A DNA stretch of 64,000 bases from Clostridium brassicae (GTDB lineage: Bacteria; Bacillota; Clostridia; Clostridiales; Clostridiaceae): the NCBI RefSeq assembly GCF_026738875.1, contig NZ_JAPQFJ010000016.1:35741-99740 (forward strand), given 5' to 3'. Positions 44,052 through 53,671 of the stretch are shown here, piece after piece. Position 1 is the first letter of the stretch. Every line of letters starts with the position of its first letter. A program made the translations under genes and the position numbers. A model generated the notes under the pieces. It did not search any database. It had not been told where the DNA came from and saw only the letters and a list, made by a program, of their open reading frames with translations.

Positions 44052-44551
44052 AAAATCTCCCCCTAGTCAAAACTACTATTACAAAGTAAAAATAGTTAAT
44101 ATTATTAAGCTTAGTACTTCTTTCGACTTATTTCTTATTTTACATATTTTATAGCATTCTATCAAGGATTAAATATATTTCCACCAACTACTACATTATA
44201 ATTTTATATTTAAAATATATGTAATAAGATATGTTTTAAATATACACGATAATAATTATCATGTTTAAACATGAATTCACCTCATTTTAGGTAATTTTAT
44301 GATTGAACAGAGAGAGTATATCGACCAATCAAAAACACTTAAGGATATAATAATAAAGTCTACTCATCAAAATATTGATTGTGCTTAACTTAACTGTGCT
44401 TTACAATAATTCGTAATTTTTTAATATACTGCTTTAAAGGAAACTATTTAATATATATAATAATTGACAATTTGTATAGGAAGTATTTTAGAAGTACATA
44501 TTATATTAATAAAACATTATTAATCATACTAAAAATTTAGGAGTACTATAA
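44052..44551. other. Intergenic region, no feature recognised
   Basis: About 500 bp between divergent genes. The sequence is AT-rich with no clear hairpin, frame or promoter beyond a possible weak -10 for the flippase-like gene. A RNA gene cannot be ruled out by eye. Confidence 0.35.
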
Positions 44552-45568
44552 ATGAAAAATAAAGTATTCAATTCAATTGTAGTAATAGTTTCTGCCTGCA
44601 TTTTTTTATCGTTTTTTCTTTTTACTAAAGGGTTAGACTCCTTGATTAGAGAAATTAAAACACTAAATAAATCATGGATACTATTGGCTATTATCCTAAT
44701 GCTTCTATTTTGGTTTTTTGAAACACTTGTCTTATATATAATAACTAAAACATTCTATACTACAAATAATTTACTGATAAAATCATTCAAATTTGAAATG
44801 ATTGGGCAATTTTTTGGTGCTATAACGCCACTTGCATCGGGGAGTCATCCTGCTCAACTATATGCAATGGCCGAAAGTAAGATACCTGGAGGAATAGCAG
44901 GTACTGTTTTAATGATAAAATTTATAATACACCAAGCTGTAAATATAGCCATCTTAGCCGTAGCATTTTTGCTTAAATTTAATTATTTTAATTCAAGAGT
45001 TAAGTACTTTATATATCTTTGTATTGCAGGATTTGCTATTCATATAATAATGATGGCGCTTGCTATATTATTATCAATTAATAGTAAAGCAACTAAAAAT
45101 ATATTATTATTTATTTTAAAAGTATTTAAGAAATTTAGACTAATAAAAAGTGTTGAATGTACTTATAAAAACATGGAATATGAATTAAAAAATTTCCACA
45201 GCAATGCATCCTTAATAACTAAAAATGTAAAGATGTGCATCTATGCTTCCTTTTTTACATTCATTCAGTGGATAGTTTTTTTTATCATACCTTATTGTAT
45301 TTATAGAAGTTTTGGTTTCAATTCGGCTGATATATTAACCATGATCACTGCCCAAATTTTTTTAATAAATTTCATGGCCGCTCTCCCTATTCCTGGTGCA
45401 GAAGGCGGTGCAGAAGCTGGGTTTTATTTAATCTATAGTTTGTTTTTTAAATCAGACACAATTATAACAGCCATTTTTATATGGAGATTATTAACTTATT
45501 ATTCATCAATAGCTATAGGTAGTATATTTACTTTAGCACAACCAAATTCAAAAAATAAAGTCCATTGA
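44552..45568 (+). CDS. Flippase-like/LPG synthase TM-domain protein (UPF0104)
   Basis: A 338-aa membrane protein with about eight helices. The motif GQFFGAITPLASGSHPAQLYAM (about residues 88-110) and ALPIPGAEGGAEAGFYLIYS near the C-terminus are the hallmarks of the AglD/MprF-type flippase domain. MprF flips lysyl-phosphatidylglycerol; this form lacks the synthase domain. The lipid substrate is unknown. GGAG precedes the ATG. Confidence 0.88.
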   Translation: MKNKVFNSIVVIVSACIFLSFFLFTKGLDSLIREIKTLNKSWILLAIILMLLFWFFETLVLYIITKTFYTTNNLLIKSFKFEMIGQFFGAITPLASGSHPAQLYAMAESKIPGGIAGTVLMIKFIIHQAVNIAILAVAFLLKFNYFNSRVKYFIYLCIAGFAIHIIMMALAILLSINSKATKNILLFILKVFKKFRLIKSVECTYKNMEYELKNFHSNASLITKNVKMCIYASFFTFIQWIVFFIIPYCIYRSFGFNSADILTMITAQIFLINFMAALPIPGAEGGAEAGFYLIYSLFFKSDTIITAIFIWRLLTYYSSIAIGSIFTLAQPNSKNKVH

Positions 45569-45595
45569 ATAATATTATATTTAATGGACTTTATT
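45554..45595. terminator. Terminator of the flippase-like gene
   Basis: AATAAAGTCCATT (45554-45566) pairs with AATGGACTTTATT (45583-45595). It overlaps the stop codon. Confidence 0.65.
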
Positions 45596-45783
45596 CTTTA
45601 TGATAAAACTTTTTTATTTCTTCACTAGCGATTTATACTTAAGTTCAACATATTACTCCTCTATTATTGATAATTAGAGGCCACACTTAAATTGTTAAAT
45701 TAGCTATAATTCTAGCTACAAACTCAACATTTTTTAAAACATAATCTATTTTTATATACTTTTCATAACAAGATATTAAACCT

Positions 45784-46698
45784 TTATCTAACAAGGGAAA
45801 TAACTATAGGGATTGTTATTACTGATATTATAGTACTTAAAAAAGTGCATTTTGCAGCAAAATCAACATTGCTTTCATAGCTTTCTGCAAATACTACTGT
45901 AAGTGAAGCTGGAGGCATAGCTTCTATGATGACACATATCTCCATAAGAAACTTGTCCACCTTTAAAACACTTAACATAACATAAATTACTGCTGGTAGT
46001 ATTATAAGTCTTGATATAACAGGATAGTACGCCTTTATCCCTATAAATATATCTTTAACTTTAATACTTGCCAAAGCAACACCTGTTATCATCATAGCAA
46101 TAGGTGCTGTCATATTTCCAACCATTTCTATACTCCTATGTATTGGATATGGTAATTTAATTGAAAATAAAAACATTATAAGTCCTATAAAAATAGATAT
46201 AAGTGCAGGACTGAATAATTGTTTTAATAAGTCTGTAGAGCCTTTCTTTTTAGAAAACAATCTTATACCATAAGTCCACAATAAAACATTATAAGGTATA
46301 CTAAAAATAGACGCATAGAATATGGCTATATTTCCATACACTCCTTGAAGTACAGGATATCCTATAAAACCACAATTAGAGAATAAAGTTAAAAATTTTA
46401 GTATATTCTGTTCATCATTGTCATAGTGCTTTGTGTACATTATCTTTCCTAATATAAGTAATACTATATGTATAAGAGTTGAATATATAATCACTCTCCC
46501 TATATTTCCAAGCATTTCTCTAGAAAACTTAAAACTAAAAGATATTAGTATTAAGCAAGGATTTGTTATATTTATTAATATATCTGAAAGTCCTTTATTT
46601 ACATCATCATTAATATATCCTCTTTTTTTTGCATAAAACCCTACTAGTATTAATATTGTAAGTATAGTAACTTGATTAACAGCATTTAAATCAAACAT
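45784..46698 (-). CDS. AEC family transporter (auxin efflux carrier-like)
   Basis: A 304-aa membrane protein with ten hydrophobic helices. The segment NITNPCLILISF and the broken helix MTAPIAMMITGVALA are typical for the AEC family, whose bacterial members carry malate, malonate or similar organic acids. GGAGATG precedes the ATG. A terminator-like hairpin lies about 110-140 nt upstream. Confidence 0.85.
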   Translation of the reverse strand: MFDLNAVNQVTILTILILVGFYAKKRGYINDDVNKGLSDILINITNPCLILISFSFKFSREMLGNIGRVIIYSTLIHIVLLILGKIMYTKHYDNDEQNILKFLTLFSNCGFIGYPVLQGVYGNIAIFYASIFSIPYNVLLWTYGIRLFSKKKGSTDLLKQLFSPALISIFIGLIMFLFSIKLPYPIHRSIEMVGNMTAPIAMMITGVALASIKVKDIFIGIKAYYPVISRLIILPAVIYVMLSVLKVDKFLMEICVIIEAMPPASLTVVFAESYESNVDFAAKCTFLSTIISVITIPIVISLVR

Positions 46699-46806
46699 AT
46701 TTCATCTCCATTATCATATTTTTGTATTAATTTTTTATAATACTAATTTAAATTATAATACATTTAATCTTAAACTATAATTTATAAGATTGTATATTTT
46801 TCCTAT

Positions 46807-46846
46807 GAAAAAAACCCTAAGAGTTCTACCTCTCAAGGCTGTTTTA
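46807..46846 (-). terminator. Terminator-like hairpin upstream of the AEC gene
   Basis: On the minus strand GCCTTGAGAGGTAGAACTCTTAGGGTTTTTTTC forms an imperfect stem followed by seven T. It may end transcription from the acetyltransferase gene at 47010 or act as an attenuator in the AEC leader. The remainder of 46699-47009 shows nothing else. Confidence 0.5.
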
Positions 46847-47009
46847 TCTACATATGCACTCTACATTAAATCAAAATTTTTGTAGTACACAAATCTACAC
46901 TTATATATTCTTTTCTATAAAAATTATATAAACTTTAAATAATTTAAAAGCAAACATGAAAACAAATAAAATAAATTTAATAGTAACTTCTAAGAAACAT
47001 TATATTTAT

Positions 47010-47432
47010 TTATTCAATAAAGCCCTTTATTTGCATTTTTTCTGTATTATGAAATAGTGCCATTCCCGTTTTCATTTTTTTAAAGTTCAATTTTTCATAA
47101 AAAAATTCTTTTCCAGGTGAAGCATATAATATAAAATTGCATTGAGGAATACATTTTACAATGCTATCAATAATTGTTGCACCTATCTTTTTCCCTTGAT
47201 ATTCAGGTAATACTGCTATATCATAAATTGCAGCTTGGTAAGCTCCATCTGAAATTGCACGACCAAACCCAATTAACTTATCATCATCAAAAGCAAATAC
47301 AACAACATAACTATTTTCAAAAGCTTTCTTATGTACTTCCCCTTCAAAATATGCCATTCCAACTTTTTTCAATATTTCAGACACATAATTCCAATCTATA
47401 TTTAAACAATTGTATTGAAGTTTTAGATTCAT
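47010..47432 (-). CDS. GNAT family N-acetyltransferase
   Basis: A 140-aa acetyltransferase with the sequence IYDIAVLPEYQGKKIGATIIDSIV (CoA loop) and FFYEKLNFKKMKTGMALF. It resembles the small YhbS/Eis-like group that acetylates amino groups of small molecules. AGGAG lies just before the ATG. The substrate is unknown. Confidence 0.85.
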   Translation of the reverse strand: MNLKLQYNCLNIDWNYVSEILKKVGMAYFEGEVHKKAFENSYVVVFAFDDDKLIGFGRAISDGAYQAAIYDIAVLPEYQGKKIGATIIDSIVKCIPQCNFILYASPGKEFFYEKLNFKKMKTGMALFHNTEKMQIKGFIE

Positions 47433-47508
47433 ATCTTTTCTCCTATTTTAATTATTTAATATAATAAATAATTATTTGCTTATATTATGTGTATGTTTAA
47501 TTAATCCT

Positions 47509-47718
47509 TTATTTATGAACTTTAAAACACTTTTGTATAATAGTATAAATTACTACATATGTAATCATCCATGTTCCAAAATCTATAATAAGTTTTGGTA
47601 TATTAAAAAACTCCCTAAAAAACGAATATTGAAAGTTAGTTAATTTAAATATTCCTCTTGTTACTATATAAGACATTATGAATGTTATTACTCTCACTGA
47701 ACGCTGACTAACTCTCAA
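47509..47718 (-). CDS. Small membrane protein
   Basis: A 69-aa open frame with two hydrophobic parts (VITFIMSYIVTRGIF and IDFGTWMITYVVIYTII) separated by an aromatic stretch. The TTG at 47718 sits 6-7 nt after GGGGAGGGG; a longer frame to 47739 overlaps that site. No family was recognised. The strong ribosome binding site is the main support. Confidence 0.45.
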   Translation of the reverse strand: MRVSQRSVRVITFIMSYIVTRGIFKLTNFQYSFFREFFNIPKLIIDFGTWMITYVVIYTIIQKCFKVHK

Positions 47719-47972
47719 AATTGCCCCTCCCCTACTCATTAAACTTACCTATATATAAAACTACTCTAATAGGATATATTACAATATACTTTTGGAATCA
47801 TAATATAAGACAAAAACTCCTACTGAAACCAACCCTCCTGTTTACCCTATATAAGTATAACTTCTTTAAAATTACTTCATTTTCAAGTTTGTATACATGT
47901 AAATATTATATTATAAAAAAAATCATGTCAAGCATGGCATTAATTTAATTTATTGTATAAACCTTATTATGC

Positions 47973-48004
47973 AAAAATAGAACCCATAACAAGGTTCTAT
48001 TTTC
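47973..48004 (-). terminator. Terminator of the CotH operon
   Basis: AAAAATAGAACC (47973-47984) pairs with GGTTCTATTTTC (47993-48004). It overlaps the last codons of cotH-like gene and has a T-run on the minus strand. Confidence 0.65.
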
Positions 48005-49925
48005 TTCTTTTAAATTTTCTTACAAATATCAGCCCACCTAATAAAACTATTAAAGATACTCCAATCTCAACAATATTGCTTTTACTTAGACGGAACACAC
48101 CACTATTATTTTTACCAGCTATATTCCTATTTCCCATGGGAGGTTTTCCACCATCTGCTCCTCCATTTTTTAATGTGCTTATCATATTTTCATCTACACC
48201 TAGTTCTTTTAGTCTTTGTTTTTGTTGAGAAGTTAATTCTTCTATATTAGTGTTTTGTATAATATCCATGGCAGCTTTCATATTTTCTTGTGAAGGCATT
48301 GCTCCCATATTATTAGGATTATTATCTTCTTTATTCTCTTTATTTTCACCACCATCTTTTCCTTTCTTATCGTGGCTCATACCACCTAATTCTGATAAAT
48401 TTAATGTGGTACTAATGCTGCCATAGGTAGTTGATGGCTGTGTTCCCTCTAATTGAGCTTGAATGCTTTTAGTTCTATCTTTACCAAATACACTTAGCTG
48501 AGAAAGGGATTTTTTATAAGCTTCATAATTATAAAAAGCTGTAGCATCTTTTTTTACATAGTCACTAATAAGGTTATCTAATGAATTTATTCTTTCTTCA
48601 AACTTTCCATTATTAAAATATTCATCAACAAGTTTTTTTAGATAATCATGATAAATTTTCTTATACTCATCTACTTCAAGTAATTTTCCTATTAAAGGAG
48701 CATCTTCTAAGTTTCCTGTAACTGGAGTGTCAATTGGAAAATTTATGGCTTTTTTACTATCATTCATATTGAATCCTGCAAAAGACATATTTAAGTCCCA
48801 AGGAAGAATTTGAAATACTCCATCTTTTTCATAAAGATAATAGTTATGATACATACCTCCTGAATAACTATCCAAATTTACTAAAAAAGTATTTACAGCA
48901 AAATATGCTAAAACCTCTTTAACATCTATATACTTTTCAATGTTTTTTCCATTATTAAGGTTTTTAATCATATCTATTACCTTGTCAAAATCTTTATCTG
49001 TTGTTGTTTTAAATACTTTACTTTCCTTTATAGTTGAATAACTTGACTGCTTATCGTCTATATATTTAAGATTGCTTCCTCCCGTACCACCTTTGTTAAA
49101 CCCTATATTCCCTGGCTGATTTTGTTTTTGATCTAGTTTTTCTTTATTTTCAGCTATATTCTCTTCCGCTTTTTCTTTATTTTCACCTGTATTCTTTTCT
49201 GCTGCGTTCTCATTAGGTGCTTGTTTTGGAATATCTCCCATAGGTGGTTTTTCACCATTAGCTACTCCATCTCCAGCTTTACCCATACCATTCATTTCCA
49301 TAGAATCAGGCTTATATAAATTACCCTCTAAACTACCAAACTCTTTTTCTACAAATCTTTCGTCAATAACTTCAACTGCCAAGTATAATCCCCACTCTTT
49401 ACCATTGACACTTATATTTGTATAAGTATATTCCGGTGTAGATACACCAAGTAAAGAAAACACATCATAAGAAATGTATTCTTTCATGTAAGTTGCATCA
49501 GATATTATATTGTTAAGAGCTAATGCCCTAATACCATGATACGTCTGTCCATCAACATATTGTCCAAAATCAATTTTTAAACTAAAACGATCAGTTTTAT
49601 CATCTGAAGCTACCATAGAAAGACTAGAATTACCCTTAGGCCTAATTCCTACATTATGAAAGGTCTCTCCATTTATTGTTATATTCCCACTACGATACTC
49701 TTCTTTAGTAGCATTATCTAATAACCATTTCCAATCTGCTGAATTGATTTCAATCTTTACATCTGTCACTTTCTCCTTATTTAATACCTCTTTAATAGTA
49801 GAATTATTATTAGATAATTTGCTTGTTGGCTTAATAAATATAGCTGAAACCATAAAAACAACTGCTAGTAACATAGCTATTATTGAAATACGGCCCATAT
49901 ATTTTTCATGAATCAAATTGTTCAC
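47997..49925 (-). CDS. CotH kinase family protein
   Basis: A 642-aa protein with an N-terminal membrane segment (about 14-32), a CotH kinase domain and a C-terminal membrane anchor (about 618-636, then KFKRRK). The kinase-type motifs LDSYSGGMYHNYYLYEKDG and ILPWDLNMSFAG (metal-binding Asp) are visible, as is GIRALALNNIISDATYMKEYISYDVF. A 70-residue Asn/Glu/Lys-rich insert interrupts the domain. CotH of Bacillus phosphorylates spore coat proteins; membrane forms with VTC and DUF4956 neighbours are separate and of unknown substrate. Confidence 0.85.
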   Translation of the reverse strand: MNNLIHEKYMGRISIIAMLLAVVFMVSAIFIKPTSKLSNNNSTIKEVLNKEKVTDVKIEINSADWKWLLDNATKEEYRSGNITINGETFHNVGIRPKGNSSLSMVASDDKTDRFSLKIDFGQYVDGQTYHGIRALALNNIISDATYMKEYISYDVFSLLGVSTPEYTYTNISVNGKEWGLYLAVEVIDERFVEKEFGSLEGNLYKPDSMEMNGMGKAGDGVANGEKPPMGDIPKQAPNENAAEKNTGENKEKAEENIAENKEKLDQKQNQPGNIGFNKGGTGGSNLKYIDDKQSSYSTIKESKVFKTTTDKDFDKVIDMIKNLNNGKNIEKYIDVKEVLAYFAVNTFLVNLDSYSGGMYHNYYLYEKDGVFQILPWDLNMSFAGFNMNDSKKAINFPIDTPVTGNLEDAPLIGKLLEVDEYKKIYHDYLKKLVDEYFNNGKFEERINSLDNLISDYVKKDATAFYNYEAYKKSLSQLSVFGKDRTKSIQAQLEGTQPSTTYGSISTTLNLSELGGMSHDKKGKDGGENKENKEDNNPNNMGAMPSQENMKAAMDIIQNTNIEELTSQQKQRLKELGVDENMISTLKNGGADGGKPPMGNRNIAGKNNSGVFRLSKSNIVEIGVSLIVLLGGLIFVRKFKRRK

Positions 49926-49945
49926 CTCCCTTGAGTCAATTTGAT

Positions 49946-50635
49946 TTATGCCATATAATCACCATTGTAGCTAACTAAAACTACATTAGAGACCCCTTTT
50001 ATTTTAGAAACCTCATTTACAAAACCTGTAGTTTCGTCTTTAATACCAACTTCTACTGTTACTTCGATTCCATTAACAGGTGAAACTGTTTTAGATTTCA
50101 CAATATATTTACTAACTTTCTTAGCTACTAATTCTATAGCACTATTTTCACAAGTATCATCTTCGCAATTTATTATTAGGATATAAGGATTATCCTTACT
50201 TTTCTTATTAACAAATAGAACCATTACAACTCCTATAAAAATAGATCCTAAAATAGCAAGAGGAATGAGCCCTGCTCCAACTACTATCCCTGAACTGATT
50301 GCCCAAAATAGAAAAGCTATATCTAAAGGCTCTTTTACAGCGCTTCTAAAACGAACTATAGAAAGGGCACCAACCATACCAAGAGATAGAACTACATTAG
50401 ATGTAATTGCTAAAATAATTAGTGTAGTAATTAAATTAAGTGCCATTAAAGAAACACCAAAACTAGCTGAATACATGACGCCTTTAAAAGTCTTTTTATA
50501 TACTTGCATTATAAATAATCCAATAGCAAAGGATAACAATAACGCTATAACTATATCTATAAAAGATACTGAACTTATTTTTTCAACAAAACTTGATTTA
50601 AAAATGTCTCCAAAATTAATTGTTTGATTTTCCAT
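49946..50635 (-). CDS. DUF4956 membrane protein
   Basis: A 229-aa protein with three to four helices in its first 130 residues (IVIALLLSFAIGLFIMQVY, ...LGMVGALSIVRFRSAVKEPLDIAFLFWAISSGIVVGAG) and a soluble C-terminal domain of about 75 residues. The SIVRFRxxxKEP motif is diagnostic of DUF4956. The family regularly lies beside VTC-type polymerases and CotH kinases. The ATG at 50635 was chosen; an ATG at 50641 is only 1 nt from AGGAGG. Confidence 0.85.
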   Translation of the reverse strand: MENQTINFGDIFKSSFVEKISSVSFIDIVIALLLSFAIGLFIMQVYKKTFKGVMYSASFGVSLMALNLITTLIILAITSNVVLSLGMVGALSIVRFRSAVKEPLDIAFLFWAISSGIVVGAGLIPLAILGSIFIGVVMVLFVNKKSKDNPYILIINCEDDTCENSAIELVAKKVSKYIVKSKTVSPVNGIEVTVEVGIKDETTGFVNEVSKIKGVSNVVLVSYNGDYMA

Positions 50636-50650
50636 TTTCATACCTCCTAA

Positions 50651-51337
50651 TTAACCGTATATTCTTGCAGCTGCATATTTTGATATAGACTGAGCTGGTC
50701 TATCATTAGTCTGAATTATATCTTGTATTATTGCTGGTAAAAATTCATCGTACTTTACCTCTAACACAATATATCTATTATCTACTGAATTTATAGTTGG
50801 CAAATCTTTATCAAATAAGTTTTTACTATGAATTCCAGTTCTAATGTTTTTATCAAAGGTTATACGAACATTTCCTACTGGATAAACATAAGCTTCTCTT
50901 GTGTAGTCAACTATAGTCTTAGGTCTTAATAAATCCCACTTCATTTTAGAGTACAATTCAACAAAAAGTCCTTTATTAGAAACTTTTAAAAAATCGATAT
51001 CCCTATTGAGAATTCTTTTGCATTCATTCTTTGAAATAGATTCACTTATTTTGTTACACAATCCATTAATTTTAGATTTTTTTTCCAACCTAATAAAAGA
51101 ATGATCATCGTTATAGAATCTTATACGAAACTTTTCCCTTTTATTTATACCATTTATTTTTTCCATAAGGACCTTGTCTCTTATATTGTCAAAATAAAGA
51201 CTTCTAATTCTATATTCTCTATCAGCATTAGAATTTTTATCTATTCTCATAATCTGCATCAACCTACTTCTTATACTGAAATAGTCTGATATGTTTATAT
51301 AATGCTTTATTTCATTTCTAAATTTTAAATCCTTCAT
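50651..51337 (-). CDS. VTC domain protein (polyphosphate polymerase-like)
   Basis: A 228-aa VTC catalytic domain. It starts FRNEIKHYI, followed by RIRSLYFDN, REKFRIRFYND, IRLEKKSKINGLCNK (Lys/Arg-lined tunnel), VDYTREAYVYP, VRITFDKNIRTG and YIVLEVKYDEFLP. The basic residues of the tunnel and the Glu metal ligand are kept. In yeast Vtc4 makes polyphosphate from ATP. In bacteria it occurs with DUF4956 and CotH. The ATG at 51337 follows GGGAGG by 8 nt. Confidence 0.88.
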   Translation of the reverse strand: MKDLKFRNEIKHYINISDYFSIRSRLMQIMRIDKNSNADREYRIRSLYFDNIRDKVLMEKINGINKREKFRIRFYNDDHSFIRLEKKSKINGLCNKISESISKNECKRILNRDIDFLKVSNKGLFVELYSKMKWDLLRPKTIVDYTREAYVYPVGNVRITFDKNIRTGIHSKNLFDKDLPTINSVDNRYIVLEVKYDEFLPAIIQDIIQTNDRPAQSISKYAAARIYG

Positions 51338-51439
51338 AGTTCTCACCTCCCGTCTCTTACTTTCTTAATTATATATAAGAAATCTTAACATTAGCTTAAC
51401 GCTTTTTTAACTTACAGCTTTCTAAAATTTTAATTTCAT

Positions 51440-51630
51440 AAATAAACAGGGTTCTTGATTTCAGGTGGAGTTTTTAGCCTATCTGAAATTTAGAAACCGT
51501 TATCCAGGGTCGTGTCATCCTTTACTCCCACTTTAAAGAAAAGCAGGGAGTCCAAATCTTCGATTTGGTGCGAATCGCTTTCACAGAGTGCGATGTGAGT
51601 ATTAGGATGGTTAGACATCGGATAAAATAG
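51440..51630 (+). repeat. Dispersed structured element, longest copy (A)
   Basis: A non-coding stretch of higher GC with successive hairpins: ATTTCAG/CTGAAAT with GGTGGAGTTTTTAGCC in its loop (51458-51490), ACTCCC/GGGAGT (51524-51551), CCAAATC-ttc-GATTTGG (51552-51568) and ATCGC/GCGAT (51574-51594). Fragments of it recur at 26684, 30826 and 57157. The hairpin ends and size would fit a remnant of an IS200/IS605-like element or its guide-type RNA; this is inference. Confidence 0.65.
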
Positions 51631-51645
51631 ACTATCTCAAAACAA

Positions 51646-51691
51646 AAGACACAATATATTGATTAAACTTTAAATCAATATATTGTGTCTT
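51646..51691 (-). terminator. Terminator of the second two-component operon
   Basis: AAGACACAATATATTGATT (51646-51664) is perfectly complementary to 51673-51691 with an 8-nt loop. It lies 30 bp after the kinase stop codon. Confidence 0.75.
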
Positions 51692-51721
51692 AAATTCATT
51701 TTGAAGCAGCCTTAACTAAGA

Positions 51722-52984
51722 CTATTTCATTATTTTAGATACAATCAATTCAAAATCAGTACCTTTTCCAACTTGAGAAGAAAATTTCACTGTAAAGCCA
51801 AGAGTTTTTGAGATAGATTTCAATAAACTCAGACCAACCCCGCTTCCAGCAATATTAGAAGATCTTATATTAGCACTTCTAAAGAATCTATCAAAAATTC
51901 TTAACTGATCTTCTTTTTTGATTCCAATACCTGTATCACAAACTCTAATTTTAATAAATTTATTTAAATCTTCAAAAGATAAAGTTATTTTTCCTTCTTC
52001 TGGTGTATATTTAAAAGCGTTTTCAAGCAATATTATTACTGCTCTCTTCATTTTATGATAATCCCATTTTACCATTAAGTCACTGTGAGGATTAATAACC
52101 TTAAATTCTTTATTCTGCATTTCAGCTAAATCAATATAAAATTCGCTAATATCATCTGTAAAATCTTTCAAACTGACATCTTCTATCTTAATACTAACAC
52201 CTAGATCTTCTTTAGTTAACAATAGTAAATCACTATTTAGCTTTTCAAGCCCTCTTATCTCACTCATCATTTTAGATATATGCTCAAAATTATCCTCAAT
52301 AGTTTCTCCCCAAGCATTAGCCAAAAGTTCAAGCTTTCCTTTAATTATGGCAAGCGGAGTCCTCATTTCATGTGATGCATCTTGAACAAAAAACACTTGT
52401 TTATCATAAGCTTTTCTAACAGGTTTTACAATTCTATTAGCTAGAAAGGTTGCTAAGACCACTGATACTATTAAGAGTACTACTAAACTTAATATTATAG
52501 AATTATTAAGCTGTTCCATAGATTGTGTTTCTGAATCAACATTAGCCAATAATAAAATTTTATATCCTATATTATTAAAGATAAGTCCTCTAAATTTATA
52601 ATCGTTATATTCTATTTGTGTTATAACATCTTCAGATAAGGAACTAGTCTCTGGAACATTATTTTTGTCAAAATAAGGATTAGGACTAATAAACTCTACA
52701 CTTTCTCCTGAGTATATCATTACAATTATTCTTGGATTAATTGGCGGGGGCTTCATCCCTCTGTCTTTTTCAAATACACTTTTATTATCTTTTATGCTAA
52801 TTGATATAATATCTTTCAACATAGATTTTTGTTTAAAAATTTCTCTGTCTACATTTTCAAATACTTTGGAATTATACACCAAAGCGGTTGTAATTGAAAA
52901 GATGACTAAACATAAAAAAACTATAGCTGTACTTAAAATAGTTATCTTTTTTTTAGTGTAATAAAAAATATCTTTTTTAACCAT
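51722..52984 (-). CDS. Sensor histidine kinase
   Basis: A 420-aa kinase with membrane helices at about 14-36 and 160-180, an outer domain of about 120 residues, the H-box FVQDASHEMRTPLAIIKGKLELL and ATPase motifs (LLENAFKYTPEEG, RVCDTGIGI, SGVGLSLLKSI). No HAMP is obvious. It overlaps nothing but starts 3 bp after its response regulator. The downstream CotH/VTC operon lies on the same strand and may be its target. Confidence 0.92.
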   Translation of the reverse strand: MVKKDIFYYTKKKITILSTAIVFLCLVIFSITTALVYNSKVFENVDREIFKQKSMLKDIISISIKDNKSVFEKDRGMKPPPINPRIIVMIYSGESVEFISPNPYFDKNNVPETSSLSEDVITQIEYNDYKFRGLIFNNIGYKILLLANVDSETQSMEQLNNSIILSLVVLLIVSVVLATFLANRIVKPVRKAYDKQVFFVQDASHEMRTPLAIIKGKLELLANAWGETIEDNFEHISKMMSEIRGLEKLNSDLLLLTKEDLGVSIKIEDVSLKDFTDDISEFYIDLAEMQNKEFKVINPHSDLMVKWDYHKMKRAVIILLENAFKYTPEEGKITLSFEDLNKFIKIRVCDTGIGIKKEDQLRIFDRFFRSANIRSSNIAGSGVGLSLLKSISKTLGFTVKFSSQVGKGTDFELIVSKIMK

Positions 52985-52987
52985 AAC

Positions 52988-53671
52988 TTAATCCTCTAAA
53001 TTTTCATTTAACAAATATCCCATTCCTCGCTTAGTAATCAGATATTTGTCATAATCATATGTGGCTAAGATTTTTCTTAATCTACTCATATATACCTCAA
53101 TTATTTCTGTTGAAGCATCACTATCATAACCACAAACATTATCAAAAATTTGTTCTTTAAAAAGCAAAACTCCTTTATTAATCATTAAATATTGAAGTAA
53201 AGTATATAATTTTTCATTAAGTTCTAACTTTTCATCTTTTATATAAGCAGCTTTAGTTTTCATATCAATATACAGATCTTTAAATTCTATTAGGTTAGGT
53301 TTCTTTATCTTACCCATACTTTTTAAAATTGCATTAATTCTAGCCTTAAGTTCTTCTAAGAAAAATGGTTTTGTCAAATAGTCATTGGCTCCTAAATTAA
53401 AAGCTTTAAGCTTATCACCTAGTTCTTCTTTTGCAGTGAGCACTATAACTCCAGTATTCAACCCCTTTTTAGACATATAATTTAAAATAGACATACCATC
53501 AACTTCTGGCAACATGAGGTCAAGAATGACTATATCATAACTTCCTGCATTTAGATATTCAATAGCATCTTCTCCGTTATAAACTGCTTCTATGTTCATA
53601 TCTAATTTTAGGTACTCTACTATATTTTCGCTGATCTTTAAATTATCTTCTACAAGTAAGACCTTTACCAT
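52988..53671 (-). CDS. OmpR/PhoB family response regulator
   Basis: A 227-aa regulator with acidic E8-D9, phosphorylated Asp51 (IVILDLMLPEVDG), Lys in YLTKPFFLEEL and a winged-helix domain (ELNEKLYTLLQYLMINKGVLLFKEQIFDNVCGY, VYMSRLRKIL). It forms a two-gene operon with the downstream kinase. Confidence 0.93.
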   Translation of the reverse strand: MVKVLLVEDNLKISENIVEYLKLDMNIEAVYNGEDAIEYLNAGSYDIVILDLMLPEVDGMSILNYMSKKGLNTGVIVLTAKEELGDKLKAFNLGANDYLTKPFFLEELKARINAILKSMGKIKKPNLIEFKDLYIDMKTKAAYIKDEKLELNEKLYTLLQYLMINKGVLLFKEQIFDNVCGYDSDASTEIIEVYMSRLRKILATYDYDKYLITKRGMGYLLNENLED

